Shown here one piece after another: positions 23,645-35,196 of a stretch of DNA of 64,000 nucleotides; the stretch's first letter is position 1; each line of letters begins with the position of its first letter. The DNA lies in assembly GCA_019925795.1 (NCBI GenBank), contig CM034314.1:29691774-29755773 (forward strand). Direction: 5' to 3'. The position numbers were made by a program, and so were the translations under genes. Source of the DNA: Dendrobium chrysotoxum. Its lineage: Eukaryota > Streptophyta > Magnoliopsida > Asparagales > Orchidaceae. The notes beneath the pieces are model-generated. The model saw only the letters and a program-made list of their open reading frames with translations. It was not told the origin of the DNA and ran no database searches.

Positions 23645-24465
23645 CATATCATCCTAGACGATATTCATATCGTCCTAGACAATCTAATAAAAATAGAAAC
23701 CCTACTTAGGGCAACCATGTTAAGTTGATTTAATTAAGCAGATCATCCTGGATGATAGACCCGTCGTATAGGATGATATGCTCAAATCAGAAACTCTCTA
23801 CCGCAAGAATGATTTAGGCAAGTTCTTATTTTTGGATCTTTGATCTGATCATCCTATATAATACGTGTACGTCCTAGATAATCTATTATAATTATTCCTA
23901 AATTAGTTAGGTGATTAATGAAAGTAAATAAGATTTGATAGATGTAGTCATATCATCCTGGACGATCGCAAGATCGTACGGGATGATATGTTAAAATTCC
24001 TGACCGTCTACTACCTTTCACCATACGTCCAGAATTATGTACCGAATGATTTTGGGCAATTTTGAACTAATCGTACGAGATGATATCCATATCATCCCAG
24101 ATGATTAAGTCATTTTGAAATCATCCAACATGTTATGACCTATACATCTTGAACTATGTACTGGACGGTTTTTGGCAATTTTGAACTAATCATACAGGAT
24201 GATACACTTATTGTCCTGGACGATCAAGTCATTTTAAGATCATCTAGCACAAGTTCCCCTGGACGACCAGAGCTGTCTTCTGGATGAAATTCCTGATTAC
24301 ACTAATCATCTCGGACGATCGCAGAATCGTACGGGACGATATGAACAAATTTTGTCTACTAATCGTCCAGAGGATCCAGATCGTCCAGGATGATACATAT
24401 GATTTTTAATTGATCGTACAGGACGATCGACCGATCATCCTGGATGATCTTTGACGACCAGTTGA
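23645..24465. repeat. Palindrome array in copia C 5' LTR
   Basis: More than 15 degenerate copies of GATCRTCC-W-GGAYGATC and close variants. Many come in pairs a few bases apart, such as ATCATCCTGGACGATC then ATCGTACGGGATGATA near 23953-23990. Confidence 0.85.
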
Positions 24466-24720
24466 GATTTAGGATAATTTTTAGCCCTCCTATTTAAGAT
24501 CTTTTTCTTCCAATAAGAAAAATATTTTGCCACTTTCCTTTCCAGAGAAAACCTTGAGAGATAGAGAGAGCTTGGGAGAGAGAAAGAGGATCTTGTGAGG
24601 GGGAGTTTGTGAGGGATTCACAAAGGTTGCTCCAAGCAAGGATCTGAGTCATCTTCTCTGTTCATCGTCTCTTATCTTGTCGGTGTCTCTGTGGGAGGAT
24701 CATTCGTAAGAAGATTTGGG

Positions 24721-24855
24721 TTCTCTGCCTGCTTCAAGAGGAAGCGAAAGGAGTTCAAATTCTCTACCTGCTTTAAGAGAAAGAGAAAGGAGTCTAGGTT
24801 CTCTGCCTGCTTTAGGAGTAAGCGAAAGGAGTTCAGGTTCTCTGCCTCACCGGGT
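24721..24855 (+). repeat. 39-bp tandem repeat in LTR
   Basis: TTCTCTRCCTGC starts at 24721, 24760, 24799 and 24838, an exact 39-bp period. The same array is at about 34670-34800 and, inverted, at about 21735-21845. Confidence 0.9.
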
Positions 24856-25232
24856 TGGTGAAAATAAGTTTTTGTACAGGCTTTTCCACCTTGCTGTGGG
24901 AGCAGAAGGAGAGTCACTTAGTGTTAGAGCAATACCTCCGGGGAGTGGATGTAGGTCAAGTTGACCGAACCACTATAAAATCTAGTGTATTCTTTCTGAT
25001 TATTTTCTGCACTTACTTTTATATTGATGATTGTGTGATTATAATTATTATTCTGCTATCATTGAACATCTACAAATCATCGCATAACTGTAAACATTTT
25101 TAAAAAATTCAAAAAGATTTCCTAAATTATTGTTTGCTCACAAATTTCTAAAAACTACCAATTCACCCCCCCTCTCTTGGTTAGCCTCGGGACTAATTCG
25201 TAAGGGCTTAACATCCCTATCGAACTTTCAAG

Positions 25233-25244
25233 TAGTATCAGAGC
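25233..25244 (+). other. Primer binding site of copia C
   Basis: TAGTATCAGAGC, one mismatch from the tRNA-iMet site, two bases after the LTR. Confidence 0.9.
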
Positions 25245-25286
25245 GGGATTCAAAAATTAAGTTTAAAAACTTTTAAATTTTAATCC

Positions 25287-26930
25287 ATGGCTAACTTTCG
25301 TAATCGTAATACTACTGAAGGTTATTCAATTACATGACCACCTTTATTTGATAACATACCTTTTAATTTTTGAAAAACTCGTATGTCCACCTTTTACAAT
25401 CAATTGATTATCGCATGTTGATGCTTGTTAAAGATGGCTATGAAGCACCTGATAGACTTGTAAAGAGCATTAAAACTGAACTTCCTTTTACTGAATGGAC
25501 ATTTGATGATCGTGATTTAGCACAACTGAATGTAAAATATTTGAACTATTTTTTTTTTGTACTTTAAAATCTTAAGATTACATGTGTGTTTCCACTTGTA
25601 CGACTGGTAAAAAAATTTTGGATAGATTATACATTACTTATGAAGGTACATCTGAGGTTAAGCAATCTAGATTGAACATCTAGATTGAACTCTTTCGTAT
25701 GAAACCTAGTAAATTGATTTCTGAAATGTATACTATGTTCACTCAAATTGTCACTTCTTTACATGCTTTATGAAGAGAACTTACAAACTATGAAAAAGTG
25801 AACAAAATTCTGAGATGTTTGCCTTCTTCTTTTGATGCTAGGATTACTACAATTACTGAATCCAAAGATTTGAATACTTATTCTATTGATAACTTACTTG
25901 GGCCACTCATTGCTTACGGGCAAGGAGTGAACCAATGACAAATTGATGTAGGTGAGAAGAAGAGGGAGAAAACTATGGCGCTGAAGGCCAATGATACTGA
26001 CACTGGCTCCTCCCGGTCTATTAGCAATGATGTTACCTTAATCACTAGGCAATTCAAAAGCTTTTTAAGGAAGAAATATAAAAACTTTCAGAAGTGGAAC
26101 AAATGTAAGAGTAGCAAAAAATTTAAAGGTTTATCTAATACTGTTTGTTTTGAATACAGGAAGCCTGTACATTTAAAGGTTGATTGTCCTACACTTAAGG
26201 CTCACCCAAGCAAGGAGAAGGGTGAGGAGAAACCCAAGTTCAGGAAGGATAAGATGCGGATTCAAAAGGCGGAGACTACAAATTTGTGTCTGATGGTTGA
26301 TCATCATCTTGGTTAGTCTGATCAAGAAAAGGTATGTGAGCTAACTTATGATCAATTGCTAGATGTTTCTCAGAAAATTCATTCATCGTAGGAAACTTAA
26401 GAAAACCCATTCTATCCTGAAATTAGATTTCTTGAATTTGCAAAAAGAGCATGATATTTTGATTAAGGATCATTCTATACTTGATAGCAATCACATGTCA
26501 CTACTTGATGAATTTGATGAATTGAATAAAAAGCATTCTAATTTGATTACTGAGCATGATTCATTAAAAACCTCGCATGTTGATTTAAAAAGAGCTTTTA
26601 AAGAATTAGACACCATGGCATGTGACTTAGAGAGTAGTAAGGGTGCATTGAAATTTGAAATTATAAGTCTTAAAAAGGAGAATAAATTTCTAAGAGTAAA
26701 AATTTATGCTTTTGATAAAAATGAAATACCTCCTACTTTTGTATAGTTTTATGCACCTCCACCATTTGAAGAATCTAATTCAAAATCATCAAAGCTTGTT
26801 TCATTCAAACCTAGAAAGAGGCACAATCACTCACGTAGATTAGTTAACCCTTTTCCTGGTGTTAGATGCTTTTCTTGTGGCATGTTAGGACACATCTCCC
26901 ACACCTGCACTATTCACCGTAGTACACATT
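25287..26930 (+). pseudogene. gag of copia C
   Basis: Starts ATG GCT AAC (MANFRNRNTTEGYSIT), then a stop. The core reads QSIDYRMLMLVKDGYEAP and ELPFTEWTFDDRDLA (25370-25567). The first zinc knuckle at 26146-26187 has its second Cys as Tyr (CFEYRKPVHLKVDC). A coiled-coil-like, Asp/Lys/Leu-rich stretch spans 26363-26746. An intact second knuckle, CFSCGMLGHISHTC, sits at 26867-26908. Gag would package the RNA, with the knuckles contacting nucleic acid. Multiple stops make it non-functional. Confidence 0.9.
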
Positions 26931-27039
26931 GGGTGTGGAGACCCAAATTGCTTGTTCCACAGCATAGCACACATGCATTATATTATTCTTTTCATAAGAA
27001 GGAACACAAACTTATTTGGGTTCCTAAATCTGACGTTTG

Positions 27040-28255
27040 ATGATTTTATAGGTGTGCTCTCACAAACGGCCTCATGAGAGCATGTGGTACCTGGATAGCG
27101 GATGTTCAAGGCATATAACTTGAGAATCAAATCAGTTCATTTCGTTGGAGACCAGAGTTGGAGGCAAGGTTACACTTGGAGACAACACCACCAGGAGGGT
27201 GGTAGGAGCAGGTATAATTAGTGATTCATAAAATTTCATTATTGACAATATTTTATTTGTAGATGGATTGAAAGAAAACTTATTGAGCATCAATCAACTC
27301 TATGACAAAGAATACAATATCAAGTTCCTGCCCACCTGCTGCATTATAAGCTTAAATGATAAAATTATTTGCAGGGACAAAAGATCAATAATGTCTACAT
27401 ATTGGATGTAAGCTGCTTTAAAACTGATATTTTAATTTGCTTAAAAACTATTGCTGATGAGTCTTGGTTGTGGCATAGGAGAGTATGTCATGCCAGTAAG
27501 AAAACCCTTAGGACAGTCACCTAAAAGGACTTTGTTAGAGGTGTCCTCAAGCTTAAGTTCTCTAAGAACCACCTGTGTGATGCCTGTCAATTAGGAATGT
27601 AAGTCCAGTCCTCCTTCCACTCCATTAAGGACATCAGCACCTCTAGACCTTTAGAAGTCCTTCATATGGATCTCTTTGGACCCATTAGCACTGCCAGCTT
27701 AGGAGAGAAAGCCTATGGATTTGTGATTGTTGATGATTACTTGAGGTTCACTTGGATTAGATTTCTATCACATAAATCTGAGTAATTCGATGAATTTAAA
27801 TCTTTCTCCACTTGGATTCAGAAGAAATTAGGCTGTGAGATTGTGACCATCCATAGTGATCATGGTGGGGAGTTTAAAAATGAGAAATTTGGAACCTTCT
27901 ATGAGGATCAAGGGATTAGCCACAATTTTTCAGCTTCTAGGACCCCTCAGCAGAATGGGGTAACTAAAAGAATGAATAAAACTTTAGTGGAAGCTACTAG
28001 AGCAATGCTTGCTGAGTATTCACTTCCAAAATACTTTTGGGCTGAAGCGGTGAACACTGCCTGTTATGTGCTGAATAGGGTGAATGTTAGATCAAATATG
28101 AATAAGAAACCTTATGAGATCATTAAGGGTAGAACTTCAAACCTGTCCCACCTCCAGGTCTTTGGCTGTAAGGTTTTCATTCTGAACAAAGGGAAATCAT
28201 CCTTAGGAAAATTTAACCCCAAATCTGATGAAGGAGTATTCTTAGGCTATTGAAG
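27040..28255 (+). pseudogene. Protease and integrase of copia C pol
   Basis: The protease active site D-S-G is intact at 27094-27102, in WYLDSGCSRHI. The pre-integrase domain follows near 27460-27600 (ESWLWHRRVCHASKKTLR). Integrase Asp 1 is in HMDLFGPI (27669) and Asp 2 in HSDHGGEF (27858). The position of the catalytic Glu reads Lys: NGVTKRMN instead of NGVAERKN as in copia B. The core end 27843-28253 is open (LSHLQVFGCKVFILNKGKSS). Stops and shifts occur between the blocks. Confidence 0.9.
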
Positions 28256-30096
28256 TGTGGGGAAATTCTTTAGGGTGTTTAATAAGAGGACTTTGGTGGT
28301 GGAGGAGACAACCCATGTGGTGTTTGATGAATCTGATCCTAAGGAGACTAGAGTTGAGGAAGAAAATGTACGAAAGATTACCCAAGGAGTTGAAACTATA
28401 AATCCGGAGGAAAGGATAGAGCCTCAAAACACTTTTCCTAGAGATTGAAGATATTCTTTGAGTCATCCTAAAAAACTGATCTTAGGAGACACTTCTGAAG
28501 GTGTTAGAACTAGGCATGGACTTAGGAAGGAAGTAAACCATTCTGCCTTTATCTCAATGACTGAACCCAGCAACATCAATCAAGCCCTTTCTAATGAATT
28601 TTGGATCTTAGCTATGCAAGAGGAATTGAATCAATTTATAAGGAATGATGTTTGGGAGTTGGTGGAAAGACCTAGGAATTAAAGTGTAGTGGGAACCAAG
28701 TGGGTCTTTAAGAATAAGATGAATGATTCTAGTGTGGTGGTTAGGAATAAGGGAAAATTGGTGGCTAAGGGGTACAATCAAATTGAAGGGATTTATTTTG
28801 AGGAGACCTTTGCCCCTATAGCTAGATTGGAAGCCATTAGGGTGCTACTAGCCTTTGCCTGTTATAAGGGATTTAAGATGTTTCAAATGGATGTCAAGAG
28901 TGCCTTTTTAAATAGGATAATAAAAGAGGATGTCTTTGTAGAGCAACCCCCAGGTTTTGAGAGTTTCCAATATCCAAATCATGTCTATAAATTAAAAAAA
29001 GGCCATATATGGATTGAAACAAGCACCTAGAGCTTAGTATGAGAGGCTTAGCACATTCCTACTTGTAAGAGAGTTTGCTAAGGGGAGCGTAGACACCACC
29101 CTTTTTCTTAGGAAAGTAGGAGATGATCTACTCATTGTCCAGATCTATATTGATGATATACTTTTTGGATCTTCTGACAAAAATTTATGTGATGATTTTT
29201 CTAAGACAATGAGTAAGGAGTTTGAGATGAGTATGATGGGAGAATTGTCCTACTTTTTGGGGTTTAGCATAAGGCAAATGGATGAGGGAACCTTTCTAAA
29301 TCAATCAAAATACACTAAGGACATCTTGAAGAAATATGAAATGGACAAAGCTAAGCCAATCAACACTCCCGTAAGTTCCACTTTTCAGCTAGATAAGGAT
29401 TTAAATGGAAAATCTATTGATAAGAATAAGTTTAGGGTAATAATTGGATCACTGCTTTACCTGACTGCTAGCCGACCTGATATTTTATTTTATGTTTATC
29501 TTTGTGCTAGGTTTCAAGCTGATCCTAAAGAGTCCAACATGAATGCTATTAAGAAAATTCTTAGATATCTTTTAGGGACCCTAAACCTAGGAATCTGGTA
29601 CCCTAGGCACAACACTTCTTTTAAGATTATTGGATATTCTGATTCTAATTTTGTTGGGTGCAGGGTGGATAGAAAGACCACTTCTAGAACTTGCCAATTT
29701 ATTGGACAGTCTTTGGCCTCATAGTCCAGTAGAAAATAGAACTCAATTGCACTTTCCACTGCTGAAGCTAAATACATTGCCTTAGGAAGTTGTGTGGCCC
29801 AAGTCCTTTGGTTGAAGCAATAAGTTTTGGATTTAGGATTACCTGTTGGCACAATTTCAGTTCTATGTGATAACACCAGTCCCATCTGCATTTTTAAGAA
29901 TCCAATCAAACATTCTAGAACCAAACACATTGATATAAGGCATCACATCATTAGGGACCATGTTACAAAAGGGGACATTGAACTACATCATGTAGCAACT
30001 GAAAATCAACTGGTTGACATCTTTACTAAACCACTGGCCTTTGACTCATTCAGTATTTTGAGGACCAAATTAGGTGTGATTGACATAAATTCATAA
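28256..30096 (+). pseudogene. RT and RNase H of copia C pol
   Basis: Linker (28257-28448), then RT from EELNQFIRNDVWELVERP (about 28620) through GTKWVFKNKMN and FQMDVKSAFLN. The catalytic YIDD is at 29146-29157. The connection domain (29209-29724) carries MGELSYFLGFSIRQ and GSLLYLTASRPDI. RNase H ends the ORF (29827-30096) with LCDNTSPICIFKN, RTKHIDIRHHII and QLVDIFTKPLAFDSF. At least five breaks are visible, for example a stop at 28682 and shifts near 29030-29200 and 29725. Confidence 0.9.
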
Positions 30097-31425
30097 ATCT
30101 GATGATTACTAATTTCTGATGTTTTCTATTTTCTTCATTTTGCTTTAGTTTTTGTTGTATTTGTTTGTCCGTTTTACTTTAGAATTTTTCCCTTCCTGTG
30201 GATTTTCATTGTTTGATTCGCTTATCAGATTTCATTATTTCCTGCTAATTTTTATTTGTTAATTTTCATGTGTCAATTTTTCTTCCCTCTTATTTTTTTA
30301 TTTACTGCTTACTCACATCTAAATTAGATCACTACTCACTACTGCTGATAAATTGGATTCCTGACTGAGAGTTTTGCCTTATTTTTTGTTTAAAAGCTTG
30401 TAAGCAGAGATTGACTCCTCTGGATTTGTTAAAGGAAAAAAACATTAATGATTATTTCTCTTCCTCTAACTCCTTTAATGGTATATTATTTCTTTTGGAT
30501 AAAAATCTTCTTCAAAATTAAAAAGTTAGTTTTTGAAATAGAGATCTATTTTATCTTCCTACAGTAATCTACCTCATATGAATAGTGTTTTCAAAGCTTT
30601 GAATCAGTGTTATGTTTTTCTTAATCAACTTATTGCACTTATCATATGATGTATGATTTTGGTTTTGTGAATTACTCTTCCTTGTTGTAGAGAGTGAGTT
30701 TTGTCGTCTCTTTTATCTGGAAGGTAATTTCACAGCTGAGATTTTTTAACGATTATGAAAGGAATCAAGCTTACAAAAGATGCGCAAAGAGCCCCAAAAT
30801 GAAAAGAGACACAAAATAATCCCAAAGCTATAAAGATGCGCAATGTCGCTAAATTGAAAAGATACATAAAATGTATCAAAAATAAAAAAATGCATAGTGC
30901 GCTAAACAAATTGAAAAAGAGGCACAAAATGAGCCCACAAAAAAATAAGCTTTCTTCCCTTTCAGATCTTTAAATGTCTTATAAAAATCCATACACCACT
31001 CAATATGTTCAAAAGCTTGAGATGAAAAATCATGATTTCTGATTCCTTACTTTGTAATACTATTATATTAGATATTTTTCTGAAATGAGGCTTGAAAGGA
31101 TCTCTTTTTGAATCTAATTTATTTTCTTCTGAATTAGACTTTTGTTTGAAAGGAATTTAAACATGTAAGGTGTCCGAGGTAGGAGTTACGAAAGTTGATT
31201 TTCTAACTTTTCTTGATTTCAGCATTGTCGATCTTTTTCTTATTAGCTTTTGAATTAAAAATCAGGACAAAATTTATTTTACTAGATCTCATAAAAATAT
31301 TTGTTATTTTCACTATTATTTTTCTCATTTCTATTTTTTATATGATGTGATTTTGCATTTTTTTTTGTATTTTTTGGATCCCTGATCTTTTCTCTCCATC
31401 CTTCATCTTTTTCACTTTTCTTCAC
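30097..31425 (+). other. Post-pol interior of copia C
   Basis: T-rich noncoding interior. 30097-30575 is shared with copia B. It contains three copies of a 54-56 bp tandem repeat at about 30779-30945. No coding frame is supported. Confidence 0.7.
30779..30945 (+). repeat. About 55-bp tandem repeat
   Basis: GATGCGCAAAGAGC at 30779, GATGCGCAATGTCGC at 30835 and AATGCATAGTGCGC at 30889. Each is followed by AAATTGAAAAGA-type and CACAAAAT-type sequence. Confidence 0.75.
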
Positions 31426-31840
31426 ATCATCCTGGATGATCCCCACATCATCCTGAATGATCCTCTTCATCCTGGATGATCCATTCATCATCCTGGATAA
31501 TCCATTCAAATCATCCCCACTTGATGCAACGGCTGATCTGCATGAATTATTTGTGATCATCCTAGATGATCTACCTTATCTTCCTAGATGATACACATGT
31601 CTGCTGCTGGACGATTCAATTTTGGCCCGTTTGATGCATTTATTGCATATCATCCTGGACGATCCACCTCATCATCTTGGAAGATACTTTTTATCAATGG
31701 TCGTCTGGATGGACTCCTCAGGATGATCGTTTGTGTCTAATCATCCTAGACGATCGTACCGCCTTTTTGACCATTCATCCAGGCCATCATTATTGCACCT
31801 ATCATCCTGGATGATCCTGCGATCGTCCTGGATGATCAGT
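31426..31840. repeat. Interior palindrome array upstream of the env-like ORF
   Basis: About ten copies of the LTR palindrome, several perfect: ATCATCCTGGATGAT at 31427-31441 and again near 31802-31816, and ATCGTCCTGGATGATC near 31822. The array ends about 80 bp before ATG 31921. Nothing similar flanks gag or pol inside the element. Confidence 0.85.
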
Positions 31841-31920
31841 CCATTTTTTGTTATAATTAGCCCCTCTTCACCAAATTTTTCACTCCACTCTTCCCTCTCC
31901 TCACTTGCATTTTGTTCCTC

Positions 31921-33056
31921 ATGGCTGGTGGAGAAAGATCAAGGCATTACGATGCAAGTTCATCCCAGGGTAATGTTGATCCCCGCTTTCCTAATGCAGC
32001 TGATCAGGCTTCCTTCCAGCATTACCTTGACGTTGGAATCACTCAATCAAAGATCATCAACCCCCGCACTCTTACCTACCCGGTACTGGATCTGTTTGCT
32101 CATACCTCACTTACCTTCATTCTCACCCTAGCCTTCCCTTTTAGCACTGAACTTCTTACGATCTTTTTTGCCAATCTTCGCATCATCTCTGATTACTTTG
32201 CACTGCACTCCTTTGTAAATCAGAGACCTGTAGAATTGACCACACAGGATTTTCACAATATCCTCCAACTTTCAATCACTGACGATAAGCTCCACACCAT
32301 AGTTTTTGATCCTGATTTTGATTGGAGTGTCGCCAAACATTTCCTTAGAAATACCAACATCCACTACCACGACAATGCATGTTCTTTCCTACTTAAGGAT
32401 GCCCGTATAATTCAATATGTCCATCGTTCCTTAATTATCCTTAAGGCTGGGGACCTCATCCACATCACACCCTTACTTTCCCTGACTACCTACTACATCA
32501 TGGCCCACCGGGAGTTCCATGTTACCGATCTACTTTTCTGCTTTATCGAACATCTCACTAGAATTAGGGATCCGGGCCATAGGAGACGCCCAAATCTAGC
32601 CTTAGGCCACCTCATTGCCTATGCACTTGAGTCGAAATATAATCTGCAATATTCGGTTCCTACCAATGTCCCTCCTTCCTACTACACAAATAACTCATTC
32701 CATGTCCTCTACAGTACCTGACTTCATCCGGAGCCCACCACAAATGTTGAAGAGGAAGATGTAGAAGCTGTTCATGTACCTGCTGCACCTGATGCACTTG
32801 CTCCTCTTTGTATTACATCACCCTTAGATCATCTGGTGAAGTGATTCGACCAGTGGGAGGCCTATTTTAATTACTATGTGGCTACCCAGGAGCAGCAGCA
32901 CGATGCAGATTTGAGATGCTTCAATGACTACACTGCCCAGTAGTAACAGCAACACGACCAGGACATGGCCTAATTTGGAGCATAGTTTGCATCCTTCCAT
33001 AGCTACATTCAGCCACAACCTCCTCCTTTATCTGATCAAGACCCACCGTCATACTA
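31921..33056 (+). pseudogene. Third ORF of copia C, Sirevirus env-like
   Basis: Open from ATG 31921 (MAGGERSRHYDASSSQGN) for 266 codons to a TGA at 32719-32721. The same frame then continues with a few stops to 33056 through an acidic segment (VEEEDVEAVHVPAAPDA) and a Gln-rich tail ending in QPQPPPLSDQ. The core resembles the plant-transposon protein found after pol in Sireviruses and called env-like there. A hydrophobic stretch (LTFILTLAFPF, about residues 44-65) could span a membrane but lacks clear flanking charges. No signal peptide is obvious. A role in entry is unproven for plant elements. It lies immediately downstream of the interior palindrome array. Confidence 0.7.
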
Positions 33057-33310
33057 GTCTATTTTGCTTATAATATTTTCCTTGTGTTTGTTTTATATTA
33101 TTGTTTTTATGTATTTTCTGGTGTTCTTTTCCTTTTTGAGATGTCAAAAGGGGGAGTAGTTGTTGTTGTTGTGTCTTGTTATTGTTGTGTTCTAGTTGTT
33201 GTATTTTTGGATCATTGTAATTCCTTGGCTTATCAATGTTCAGATGTTTTCTTTGAAATATCATTGTCTATTTACTGAACTTGCATTTCCTAACAAATAT
33301 TTGCCATCAT

Positions 33311-33325
33311 AAAAAAGGGGGAGAT
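33311..33325 (+). other. Polypurine tract of copia C
   Basis: AAAAAAGGGGGAGAT directly before the 3' LTR, the usual plus-strand priming site. A second purine run, AAAAGGGGGAG, sits upstream at 33146-33156. Confidence 0.9.
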
Positions 33326-35196
33326 TGTTGTAAATATGAATTCAAGGAGTATAGTTTGATGATAATAAACATATTTGTATTCTATTTTGCTTGGCTAACA
33401 TTTCAGGTACAAAAGATCAAACGCAATCCAAGCCAACTCAAGATCAGGTCTGCATGTGTTTAATTGTATTTTTTTCCTTTTTTGAGTCAAATTTAATGTA
33501 ATTGATCCCCTAACTAAGTAACCTTGCACACACACACTCAGGGGGAGAGTTTTAGTTAGTTAAAGTTTCTTTTTTTAATTTTTATTCATATTATCCTGGA
33601 CGATATTTATATTATATTGGATGATCTAATAAAAATAGAAACCCTACCTAGGGCGACCATGTTAAGTCAATTTGATTAAGCAGATCATCCTGGACGATAG
33701 ACCCATCGTATAGGATGATATGCTCAAATCAAAAACTCTCAACCGCTAGAATGATTTAGGCAAGTTCTTATTTTTGGATCTTTGATCGGATCTTCCCAGA
33801 CAATACGTGTATCGTCCTGGACCATCCATTATAATCATGCCTAAATTAGTCAGCTGATTAAGAAAAGTAATTAAGGTTTGATTAATTTGATCATATCATC
33901 CTGGATGATTGCAAGATCGTACGGGACGATATGTTAAAAATCCTGACCATCCAGTGCCTTTCACAAGTACGTACAGAACTATGTACCAGATGATTTTGCG
34001 TAATTTTTAACTTATCATATGGGATGATACCCATATCACCCCGGACGATTAAGTTATTTTGAAATCGTCCAGCATGTTATGACCTGTATGTCCAGAACTA
34101 TGTATCAAAAAATTTTGGGCAATTTTGAACTAATCGTACAGGATGATACACTTATGATCCTGGACGATCAAGTCATTTTGAGATCGTCTAGCATAAGTTC
34201 CCCTGGACGACTAGAGCTGTCTTCTGGATAAAATTCCTGATTTACACTAATCATCCCGGACGATCGCAGAATCGTACGGGATGATATGAACAAATTTTGT
34301 CTACTAATCGTCTATCGGAACCAGATCATCCAGGCTGATACATGTGATTTTGAACTGATCATACATGACGATCGACCAATCATCCTGGATGATCTTTGAC
34401 GACCAGTTGAGATTTAGGGAAATTTTTGAGCCCTCCTATTTAAGATCTTTTTCTTCTAATAAGAAAAATCTTTTGCCACTTTTCTTTCCAGAGAAAATCT
34501 TGAGAGAGAGAGAGAGAGAGCTTGGGAGAGAGAGAGAGGATCTTGTGAGGGAACTTTATGAGGGATTCACAAAGGTTGCTCCAAGCAAGGATCTGAGTCA
34601 TCTTCTCCATTCGTCATCTCTTGTCTTGTCGGTGTCTCTGTGGGAGGATCGTTCACAAGAAGATTCGGGTTCTCTGCCTGCTTCAGGAAGAAGCAAAGAA
34701 GTCCAGGTTCTCTACCTGCTTCAGGAGAAAGTGAAAGGAGTCTAGGTTCTCTGCCTACTTCAGGATGAAGTGAAAGGAGTTCAGGTTCTCTGCCTCACCA
34801 GGTTGGTAGAAAGGAGTTTTTATACAGGCTTCTCCACCTTGCTGTGGGAGCAGAATGAGAGTCACTTAGTATTAGTACAATACCTGGAGGGGAGGCTCCG
34901 GGGAGTGGATATAGGTCAAGTTGATCGAACCACTATAAAATCTGGTGTGTTCTTTATGATTATTTTCCGCACTTACTTTTCTGTTGATGATTGTGTGATT
35001 GTGATTACTATTCTGTTATCATTGAACATCTGCAAAATATTGCATAAGTGTAAATATTTTTAAAACATTCAAAAAGATTTCCTAAATTATTGTTTGCTCA
35101 TGAATTTTTAAAAACTACCAATTCACCCCCCTTTTAGTTAGCCTCGGGACTAAACATCCCTATCGAACTTTCACCAACATCCCTATCGAACTTTCA
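33326..35196 (+). repeat. 3' LTR of copia C
   Basis: Starts TGTTGTAAATATG after the polypurine tract. It is collinear with the 5' LTR, including the palindromes (about 33590-34395), the GA run (34500-34540), the 39-bp repeats (34670-34800) and the CCGGGGAGTGG block. The last 23 bases (CAACATCCCTATCGAACTTTCA type) are duplicated: the terminus occurs at 35173 and again at 35196. About 13 bases just upstream, present in the 5' LTR, are lost. Confidence 0.9.

Larger units (their letters stand above)
23383..25230 (+). repeat. 5' LTR of copia C
   Basis: 1848 bp, from TATTGCAAATATGAATTC to CGAACTTTCA. The 3' copy starts TGTTG, so the first G here is probably mutated. It contains the palindrome array (about 23645-24465), a GA-rich run (24555-24600), 39-bp tandem repeats (24721-24855) and the conserved CCGGGGAGTGGATGTAGGTC block with CCACTATAAAATC (24937-24982) near the end. 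Confidence 0.9.
23383..35196 (+). mobile_element. Copia element C, Sirevirus-like, both LTRs
   Basis: An 11.8-kb Ty1/copia element with both LTRs (1848 and 1871 bp), PBS, gag with two zinc knuckles, pol in copia order (protease, integrase, RT, RNase H), a third env-like ORF and a polypurine tract. A long element with an env-like ORF after pol and palindrome-filled LTRs fits the plant Sirevirus (SIRE/Maximus) genus. Gag and pol have many stops and frameshifts. The two LTRs differ by scattered substitutions and small indels, so the insertion is not recent. It interrupts the Athila-like gag. Confidence 0.9.

Noticed and set aside
22105..24465. CRISPR-like array
   Set aside because: Repeats are regularly palindromic but spacing is irregular, units are degenerate, and they lie in retrotransposon LTRs of a plant genome.
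29514..29930. 138-codon minus-strand frame
   Set aside because: Shadow of the copia C RT connection/RNase H region on the plus strand.
31733..32131. 132-codon frame overlapping the env-like ORF
   Set aside because: Shadow frame through the palindrome array (Ser/Trp-rich repeats) and the start of the real ORF.
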